Shown: in pieces, positions 8,197 to 12,453 of the stretch
Position numbering within the stretch: the stretch's first letter is position 1
Layout of the letters: each line of letters begins with the position of its first letter
From: Methanosarcinales archaeon
GTDB taxonomy: Archaea > Halobacteriota > Syntropharchaeia > Alkanophagales > Methanospirareceae
Assembly (NCBI GenBank): GCA_025464585.1
Contig: JAODGL010000077.1
Location: forward strand, 1-12,453
Direction of reading: 5' to 3'
Length of the DNA: 12,453 nt
Program-made: the position numbers and the translations under genes
The notes under the pieces: generated by a model
What the model was told of the DNA's origin: nothing
Seen by the model: the letters and a program-made list of their open reading frames with translations, nothing else
Databases searched by the model: none

Positions 8197-8227
8197 TTTT
8201 ATATACCGTGGAAGATAATACGATAGT
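8197..8227 (+). promoter_or_regulatory. Promoter of the 520-aa gene: TATA box plus TACGATAGT motif
   Basis: TTTTATATAC (8197-8206) and TACGATAGT (8219-8227) repeat the words seen before the previous gene, but with a 12-nt spacer instead of none. GGGAGG (8236-8241) follows and is well placed for the ATG at 8249. Confidence 0.5.
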
Positions 8228-8248
8228 ATGCATGAGGGAGGCATGAAG

Positions 8249-9811
8249 ATGGGGATTGAGGATTTGGAAAGGTTGAATAAGCTGCCGAAGACGATAGCGA
8301 GTCCGGAGATGGATTTGGAGAAGTTGAAAAGGATAGATGAGTATATCAGGAGGCAGTGGTGGGACGAGATAAGAAGGGTTGAGGGTGAATATCTCACTAA
8401 ATTCGTTCCCGAAGGTGCGACAAATGGATTTCTGGAAGCGAACATTGTAATGTCAAAATTGAAGTTAGTGGTATCGTTTTTGGATAATGGAGAGCGAAGC
8501 CCGGAGCATGGGTTTAAAGACGACCAGATGGACTTTGTCAGGAGTTTTGACGTTTTCAAGGTCTATGATATATTATCGGAAACTGAAATTGCGGAATATG
8601 TAAGAAGAGGGAGGGAAGACGAGCGAGGCATTGTAAGACTCGCGAGGGATGCTGCGCTCAAGGGTTATGACCAGATGGACAAAATAATGGGAAGCAAGAT
8701 TCGAGGTGATTTGGCGCTTGCGTTCAAGCGAGTTTACAGCGATAGGCTAAAGAAGATGGAGCTTGCGGCAACGGAATATATCAGAAAATATGGTATTGGA
8801 CCGGGCGGGGCATGGGAAGACATTGAAGGAGCAATTGAGAAATCAGTGGTAAGAGAAGAACTGGAGAAGAAGGAAGCGGAATTAAAAAGCGAACGAGAAG
8901 GATTAGAATACGAGAAGAAAGAAGTAGAAGAGCGATTGGGAAAAATCAAGGCGATTTTAGAAGGCGGCACGGTGAAGCGATTTGTAGTGAGCGACGTTGC
9001 AAAGATTCACGAGATGAACTACATTGGGAGATTTGACATTAAGATGAATGAACTTCCGAGAACGATATACGACCCGATAGAGAGGAAGGAACGGAGGATA
9101 AATGTCTGGAGCTATCACTATAAGTTTGATGATGCGGATAGGATTTTAAATTTGAACACGTTGAAGATGGATTATGAAGAAGCAACGGGAAAGTTGCCTT
9201 TGAACCTGCGGTCAAGATACGTGGTTGCGGAGAAGAGGTACAAGCTCTTTGGAAAGGAAGAGACGAAGGTAATAATAGAAGTTGCGGTATTGGGGCATTT
9301 GCTGGATTATGCTGATAACGGATTTGATACGAGGAGTGTGACATTGTCCGAGTTGTTGTCCGTGCTGACGAGATATATTGACAACGCGGAACTTGGAAAC
9401 TATTTCCACGTGCTTGGAGTCGCATCGGTAACGGGATTCGATGAGAAAGTCTTTGAACATATCAATTCAGGGAACTTTCACAAGAATTTCGTTAGCAGGT
9501 ATGTTTCGCTATGTCTGGTGGATTTGGAGACTGGCGATGTGTTTTATAACGAATCAGACGAGCGTATAAAGCCGTATATTGAATTGTTCAAGCCGGTATT
9601 CGATGCGGAGAAAGTGAAGGCGATAAAGGAGTACGTGATTGGAAGATTAGAACTGAAGGATTTTGCAGTCCTTGACCGCGTGGTGGAAGAAGCGACAGAC
9701 GGCGGCGAAGAGGGCAGGAGGCTTGCGAAGAAGGTGTTTTACGACCTCGAGAAAGAGGGAATGGGTAAGGTAAAGTATGAAAAGGAGTTTGGAGTTGTTG
9801 TTGAGAAATGA
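8249..9811 (+). CDS. Unrecognised 520-aa protein with central coiled coil
   Basis: Not recognised. Residues 1-195 are predicted helical and strongly charged. Residues 199-240 are almost all Glu/Lys/Leu/Arg with heptad-like spacing, a coiled coil. Residues 245-440 look mixed alpha/beta with Tyr/Phe-rich blocks (YHYKFDDADRILNLN, HVLGVASVTGFDE, YVSLCLVDLETGDVFYN), and the last 70 residues are helix-helix-strand and could be a winged-helix-like unit (guess). No transmembrane segment, signal peptide, Walker motif or obvious catalytic signature. ATG 8249 is chosen because GGGAGG sits 7 nt before it; ATG 8228 would be a leaderless start 26 nt from the TATA centre, and 8243 is also in frame. The next gene starts 20 nt after the stop, so they form an operon. 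Confidence 0.65.
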   Translation: MGIEDLERLNKLPKTIASPEMDLEKLKRIDEYIRRQWWDEIRRVEGEYLTKFVPEGATNGFLEANIVMSKLKLVVSFLDNGERSPEHGFKDDQMDFVRSFDVFKVYDILSETEIAEYVRRGREDERGIVRLARDAALKGYDQMDKIMGSKIRGDLALAFKRVYSDRLKKMELAATEYIRKYGIGPGGAWEDIEGAIEKSVVREELEKKEAELKSEREGLEYEKKEVEERLGKIKAILEGGTVKRFVVSDVAKIHEMNYIGRFDIKMNELPRTIYDPIERKERRINVWSYHYKFDDADRILNLNTLKMDYEEATGKLPLNLRSRYVVAEKRYKLFGKEETKVIIEVAVLGHLLDYADNGFDTRSVTLSELLSVLTRYIDNAELGNYFHVLGVASVTGFDEKVFEHINSGNFHKNFVSRYVSLCLVDLETGDVFYNESDERIKPYIELFKPVFDAEKVKAIKEYVIGRLELKDFAVLDRVVEEATDGGEEGRRLAKKVFYDLEKEGMGKVKYEKEFGVVVEK

Positions 9812-9831
9812 AAAAGGGGTGATGTGAAAAA

Positions 9832-10431
9832 ATGGGAATAGTAGAAAGTTTGAAGGGAACATTAGGGTTTGGAGCAAAAGTTCCGAAGGTAGAAGAGGTG
9901 CAGAAGGAGCGAATGCGGCGGAGCATGAAGGAGGAGCAAGCGATACCGGAGTTAAGGAAATTGAAGGACAAGTGGAAGAAGCTGTATGAGGAAGGTAAGG
10001 GCAAGGATAAATACGAGAGAAGGGCGCTACTCAGGCAGATGAACCGGATAGAGGGCGAGATAGCGACAAAGGATCTGGAACTTGCGAAGGTAGATCTGGG
10101 TATTCGTGCACTGGATAAGATGGATTCGATTCTGTCGAAGGGTAAGGAGATATTTAGAGGCGAGTTCTGGAATAAGATTGAGGGGAGGCTGACGTCGGAA
10201 AAACTGATGGACATCATGGTGGATGAGAACTTCAACGAGAAGCAGGTGTTAAAGCGGCTTGGCGAGATAGCAAAGATAAGTGATAAGCACGTGCTGGATG
10301 CGATAGAGGAGTTGCCGGATGAGGAGGTGGAAGAGGTCTGGGGTAAGGAAATAGAGACGGAGGAGCTTGATGAGATACTCGATAAGAAGATAGAAGCACA
10401 GAAGAAGAAGCTGGAGATAGAGAGGTTTTGA
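9832..10431 (+). CDS. Unrecognised 199-aa helical protein, ESCRT-III/CdvB-like in layout
   Basis: 199 residues, almost wholly helical. The first 65 residues are basic; residues 62-105 form a long helix with Leu/Ile spacing (LLRQMNRIEGEIATKDLELAKV). Residues 110-145 make a second helical region, and the C-terminal 50 are acidic (LPDEEVEEVWGKEIETEEL) before a Lys/Glu tail. A basic N-terminal core and an acidic C-terminal tail resemble ESCRT-III proteins such as CdvB, but this is pattern reading, not a match. GGGGTGAT lies 9 nt before the ATG. Co-transcribed with the 520-aa gene. The codons for residues 148-199 are repeated twice further downstream. No paralogous full-length copy is present. Confidence 0.6.
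   Translation: MGIVESLKGTLGFGAKVPKVEEVQKERMRRSMKEEQAIPELRKLKDKWKKLYEEGKGKDKYERRALLRQMNRIEGEIATKDLELAKVDLGIRALDKMDSILSKGKEIFRGEFWNKIEGRLTSEKLMDIMVDENFNEKQVLKRLGEIAKISDKHVLDAIEELPDEEVEEVWGKEIETEELDEILDKKIEAQKKKLEIERF
10272..10431 (+). repeat. Direct repeat, copy 1 (native 3' end of the 199-aa gene)
   Basis: 160 bp from AAAGATAAGTGATAAGCAC to the TGA. It differs from copy 2 at 9 positions and from copy 3 at 8, by hand count, with no indels. Encodes residues 148-199 of the 199-aa protein. Confidence 0.95.
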
Positions 10432-10460
10432 GTTAAAAGCCTCTTTGTCTCTTTATTTTT
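10422..10460 (+). terminator. Hairpin plus T-tract after copy 1
   Basis: GAGGTTTT (overlapping the end of the 199-aa gene) can pair with AAAAGCCTC (10435-10443, one bulged G), followed by a T/C-rich run ending in ATTTTT. This looks like an intrinsic terminator. The segment from TTAAA to GGGG recurs after copy 3. Confidence 0.5.
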
Positions 10461-10508
10461 GGGGTGAAATGAGAGGGGAAAGAGAGAGGAGAATGAGGCA
10501 AGGAGTAA

Positions 10509-10790
10509 ATGGAAATACGGTACACAGAGCATTTGAAATTGAGGCTAAAACTCAGAGATATTCCGTATGATATGCCAAGAGAAATATACGAAAGTGCGGA
10601 AGAAAATTATTATGATAATGGGACATCATATTATGTAGCGTTAAAGCGATTGGATTATGCAGGGAAAATACGAACAATGGCAATAGTTTATGATAAATAC
10701 GAAGAGCACATATCTATTATCACGATATACCCGATTAAAGAGCACCGAAAAGATAAACGTATAAAAGTTGGTAGGTGGGTAAAATTATGA
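10509..10790 (+). CDS. DUF4258-like putative toxin
   Basis: 93 residues. An early EHLKLRLKLRDI segment fits the His/Arg helix of DUF4258-type (RelE/BrnT-like) small proteins. Strand segments follow (SYYVALKRL, KIRTMAIVYD, HISIITIYPI) and it ends with a basic KRIKVGRWVKL tail. Such proteins are commonly coupled to a DUF2283 partner in archaea and cyanobacteria, probably as toxin and antitoxin (established association, function mostly predicted). AAGGAG lies 3-4 nt before the ATG. The start of the next gene overlaps its stop by 4 nt (ATGA), so the pair is one operon. Placed between two copies of the 160-bp repeat. Confidence 0.7.
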   Translation: MEIRYTEHLKLRLKLRDIPYDMPREIYESAEENYYDNGTSYYVALKRLDYAGKIRTMAIVYDKYEEHISIITIYPIKEHRKDKRIKVGRWVKL

Positions 10791-11002
10791 TTGAAGAGCT
10801 GGAAAACAGGGCAAAAGTGAATTACGACCGTGAAAGTGATGCTATGTATATTTTCATAAAAGAGGGAATAGAAGAGGATTTCATCGAAGTTGCTGATGGT
10901 ATCAGGATAGAATTGAATGAAAAGGAAGAAGTTATTGGGATAGAGATATTGAACGCATCTAAGATTTTTAAGGCTTTGTTGAAAAACGAGAAAGATAAGT
11001 GA
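10787..11002 (+). CDS. DUF2283-family putative antitoxin
   Basis: 71 residues. The YDRESDAMYIFI motif near the start and a GIEILNASK motif near the end are typical of DUF2283 proteins, small partners of DUF4258-like toxins. ATG 10787 is chosen because GGTGGG lies 7 nt upstream and it overlaps the previous stop as ATGA; a GTG at 10775 is the longer alternative. The last three codons (Lys-Asp-Lys) and the TGA lie inside direct-repeat copy 2, so the stop codon of this gene is supplied by the repeat. Confidence 0.75.
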   Translation: MIEELENRAKVNYDRESDAMYIFIKEGIEEDFIEVADGIRIELNEKEEVIGIEILNASKIFKALLKNEKDK

Positions 11003-11150
11003 TAAGCACGTGCTGGATGCGATAGAGGAGTTGCCGGATGAAGAGATAGAAGAGGTCTGGGGAAAGGAGATAGAGACGAAGGAGCTTGATGAGATACTTG
11101 ATAGGAAGATAGAAGCACAGAAGAAGAGGCTGGAGATAGAGAGGTTTTGA
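10991..11150 (+). repeat. Direct repeat, copy 2 (orphan 3' end of the 199-aa gene)
   Basis: 160 bp, with no N-terminal part. The reading frame homologous to the 199-aa protein stays open to its TGA at 11148-11150 but has no ATG; a GTG at the 'HV' position is the only in-frame alternative. It is best seen as a pseudogene fragment. Residue changes versus copy 1: Val to Ile, Glu to Lys, Lys to Arg twice. Downstream sequence differs from that after copies 1 and 3, so its boundary lies at about 11152. Confidence 0.93.
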
Positions 11151-11207
11151 ATCGCATCTCTGAGGGCTTATTTAGTAGGGGAAAAAATTAAAAGTATGGG
11201 AGACATC

Positions 11208-11220
11208 TATAAATTATAAA
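11208..11220 (+). promoter_or_regulatory. Putative TATA box of the RHH/PIN module
   Basis: TATAAATTATAAA lies about 15-27 nt before the ATG at 11235, in an 84-nt gap after repeat copy 2. GTGGAG follows at 11221 as a possible ribosome site. Close spacing suggests an almost leaderless transcript. Confidence 0.45.
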
Positions 11221-11234
11221 GTGGAGAAAAAGAA

Positions 11235-11429
11235 ATGGGGACAGTAACAATAGAGGCGAAATTGACGCCAAAACTGCTTGAAGAGTTAGAGAAATTCATT
11301 CAAGAAGGCTGGTATGCCGATAGGAACGATGCTATCAGAGATGCTGTAAGGAAACTGATAAGAGAGAAGAAGCTCACAAAAGAGGAGCTAAACATCTTGA
11401 AGGATGTTGAGTGGGGGCTACATGGTTAG
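11235..11429 (+). CDS. Ribbon-helix-helix (CopG-type) antitoxin
   Basis: 64 residues. The pattern is a strand (TVTIEAKLTPKLLEELEKFI), a turn at GWYADRNDAIRDAVRKLI and a Lys/Glu tail, which is the RHH DNA-binding fold used by VapB-type antitoxins that bind and repress their own promoter and neutralise the toxin. Its last codons overlap the PIN gene by 8 nt (ATG 11422, stop 11427-11429), typical of translationally coupled antitoxin-toxin pairs. Autoregulation at the TATA region just upstream is inferred. Confidence 0.8.
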   Translation: MGTVTIEAKLTPKLLEELEKFIQEGWYADRNDAIRDAVRKLIREKKLTKEELNILKDVEWGLHG

Positions 11430-11940
11430 AGCCGTCTCGGATTCTGGTCCGATCATCCATCTCGCTGAAGTAAATTGTTTTCATCTGCTACAGCTACAGA
11501 TAGCAGAAGTAGTAATCCCAGCAGCGATTTATAACGAAGTAACACGCTATAATAGGCCTGGGTCAAAAGAACTGAAAGAATCAGGAATAGCAGTTATTGA
11601 GCTAAGTGAGGAAGAGAAAGTGCTCGCTAAACGACTGTGCAGCACGTATGGGATTGAAGTTGGCGAGGCAGAAGGGATTTCGCTCTGCATTTCAAGAGGT
11701 TATGACTTATTCTTCACTGACGATGCTGATGCAAGGGACGTAGGTGAGCTGTACAGCATTGAGGTTCATGGTACGGCAGGTATAATCGCAAAGGCATTTC
11801 GATCGGGATCGTTGAGTTACGAAAAGACAAAACAGGTTATGCTCGAGCTGCATAAAAAGAGCAGTTTATATATGACGCTGCGGGTGTACAAAATTGTAAT
11901 GGAAATGATTGAGGAGCAGACCAGAGAGTATGGAGAATAA
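11422..11940 (+). CDS. PIN-domain toxin, DUF3368 type (VapC-like)
   Basis: 172 residues. SDSGPIIHLAEV at the N-terminus gives the first conserved PIN Asp. VVIPAAIYNEV, GEAEGISLCISRG (conserved Glu) and FFTDDADAR (acidic pair) provide the other metal-binding acidic residues of PIN nucleases. HGTAGIIAKAFRSG is characteristic of DUF3368. These are predicted RNases, usually toxins cleaving RNA. ATG 11422 has GGGGG just upstream; ATG 11404 would add six residues inside the antitoxin frame. All catalytic acidic positions seem present, so it is probably functional. Confidence 0.82.
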   Translation: MVRAVSDSGPIIHLAEVNCFHLLQLQIAEVVIPAAIYNEVTRYNRPGSKELKESGIAVIELSEEEKVLAKRLCSTYGIEVGEAEGISLCISRGYDLFFTDDADARDVGELYSIEVHGTAGIIAKAFRSGSLSYEKTKQVMLELHKKSSLYMTLRVYKIVMEMIEEQTREYGE

Positions 11941-12169
11941 CAAGCCTTATGTGGAAATCAGATGTAATACTTTACTCCGGCAGATGGACCTGATAAAGGG
12001 CGAAGTTCCAGGGATAAGTGATAAGCACGTGCTGGATGCGATAGAGGAGTTGCCGGATGAGGAGATAGAAGAGGTCTGGGGTAAGGAGATAGAGACGAAG
12101 GAGCTTGATGAGATACTTGATAGGAAGATAGAAGCACAAAAGAAGAGGCTGGAGATAGAGAGGTTTTGA
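11930..12169 (+). pseudogene. Internally deleted copy of the 199-aa gene (copy 3 remnant)
   Basis: An ATG at 11930 overlaps the PIN gene and opens a 79-residue frame. Its residues around 11972-12004 read LLRQMDLIKGE, matching residues 66-76 (LLRQMNRIEGE) of the 199-aa protein. The frame then jumps directly to ISDKHVLDAIEE (residue 149 onward), so about 72 codons of the middle are missing, and the N-terminal 65 residues are replaced by unrelated sequence. I read this as a remnant of a second, paralogous copy. An expressed small protein starting at 11930 cannot be excluded; AGAGAG precedes the ATG. Confidence 0.6.
12010..12169 (+). repeat. Direct repeat, copy 3
   Basis: Identical in length to copies 1 and 2, differing from copy 2 at only 3 positions over 157 bp by hand count. 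Homology clearly begins at about 12013. Shares residues E-to-K and K-to-R with copy 2, so copies 2 and 3 are the closer pair. Confidence 0.93.
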
Positions 12170-12198
12170 ATTTAAAGCCTCTTTCTCTTTTTATTTTT
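12160..12198 (+). terminator. Hairpin plus T-tract after copy 3
   Basis: GAGGTTT (12160-12166) can pair with AAAGCCTC (12174-12181, bulged G), then a run of T/C to ATTTTT. Nearly the same arrangement as after copy 1, indicating both derive from one ancestral 3' end. Copy 2 lacks it. Confidence 0.5.
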
Positions 12199-12234
12199 GG
12201 GGGACAAGAAAGGGAAGAAAAAGGAGGTGAAAAT

Positions 12235-12399
12235 ATGGGAAGCTGGATAATAAGATGGTGCTTCGACAAATCATCGTATGAGCCTGGACAATCGGCATCA
12301 GTAAGCTTTTGGCTTGAAAATACTGGCAGTAATAACCTAAGTTTCAGACTTTATATACTCAACCCCCAGCACATCCATAATTTCCCTTTGCTCACGTGA
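12235..12399 (+). pseudogene. Start of a gene with an N-terminal beta-sandwich-like segment, truncated
   Basis: A textbook ribosome site AAGGAGGTGA (12221-12230) precedes the ATG by 4 nt. The product starts MGSWIIRWCFDKSSYEPGQS and continues VSFWLENTG, a proline-glycine then 'NTG' pattern seen in Ig-like/CARDB-type beta domains. After about residue 34 (position 12336) the sequence no longer resembles this and the frame ends at TGA 12397-12399, giving 54 residues. The break coincides with the start of a minus-strand frame of transposase-like appearance, so insertion of an element is the likely cause. Family and function are unknown. Confidence 0.5.
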
Positions 12400-12453
12400 T
12401 GGAATTGACAATTTCGATGCTGTGATATTCCCCTCGGGATTAGTGACTACAAC
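12337..12453 (-). CDS. C-terminal fragment of a possible transposase, cut by the window edge
   Basis: On the minus strand an open frame enters from the right edge and ends at TAG (12339-12337), giving 38 residues. It ends with a helix-rich SREQREIMDVLGVEYIKSET, which resembles the C-terminal tails of some IS-encoded transposases ('...QREIL..LG..' pattern); this is recollection, not a search. Its end coincides with where the plus-strand gene loses its sense, supporting an inserted element. No terminal inverted repeat can be judged because the other end lies outside the window. Confidence 0.4.
   Translation of the reverse strand, partial: VVVTNPEGNITASKLSIPSREQREIMDVLGVEYIKSET

Noticed and set aside
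9588..10532. Long minus-strand frame of 314 residues opposite the 520-aa and 199-aa genes
   Set aside because: It is Ser/Phe/Leu-rich, the usual antisense image of Lys/Glu-rich genes with strong purine bias. The plus-strand genes have good ribosome sites and promoters.
10272..12169. The repeats as a CRISPR array
   Set aside because: Units are 160 bp, coding, and spacers are hundreds of base pairs holding genes; no short palindromic repeats and no cas genes.

Overview
The window looks like part of a euryarchaeal chromosome. Pointers are the N-terminus of a DNA polymerase D large subunit, an archaeal FEN1 with a C-terminal PCNA-binding motif, archaeal-type L11 and L1, TATA-box promoters with short leaders, T-tract terminators, and archaeal-style toxin-antitoxin pairs. 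The ThiC plus corrinoid-activase pairing would suit a methanogen- or ANME-like lineage, but this lineage guess is inference only.

Layout. (1) 1-152, minus strand: start of the DNA polymerase D large subunit gene, cut by the window edge, with a divergent promoter region. (2) 261-5229, plus strand: a very tight four-gene operon of ThiC, a 2Fe-2S/ASKHA corrinoid reductive activase, a BatA-like VWA membrane protein and a BatD-like membrane protein, with junctions of a 4-nt overlap or a 1-nt gap. (3) 5269-6267, minus strand: FEN1, convergent with the operon and divergent from L11. (4) 6353-7449, plus strand: rpl11-rpl1; L10/L12, which often follow in archaea, are absent. (5) 7608-10431, plus strand: three genes I do not recognise (192, 520 and 199 aa). 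The first two have TATA boxes with a shared motif; the second and third form an operon. The 199-aa product has an ESCRT-III/CdvB-like layout by eye only. (6) 10432-12453: an unstable, mosaic accessory region.

The mosaic region is the most interesting part. The last 160 bp of the 199-aa gene is present three times as direct repeats (10272-10431, 10991-11150, about 12010-12169) at about 94-98% identity with no indels. Between copies 1 and 2 sits a two-gene module resembling DUF4258/DUF2283. Between copies 2 and 3 sits a ribbon-helix-helix plus DUF3368 PIN-type (VapBC-like) module. Copy 3 is preceded by a further short piece homologous to the middle of the 199-aa gene, so it is an internally deleted paralogue. 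Copies 1 and 3, but not copy 2, also share a downstream hairpin/T-tract. After copy 3 a gene with a perfect Shine-Dalgarno begins but loses its frame where a minus-strand reading frame with a transposase-like C-terminus starts, suggesting an insertion.

How the parts may work together: regions 1-4 are housekeeping genes (replication, thiamine, cofactor reactivation, envelope, ribosome). Regions 5-6 look like an accessory locus in which toxin-antitoxin modules have become interleaved with repeated 3' ends of one gene. All functional statements come from reading motifs by eye; no database search was run.
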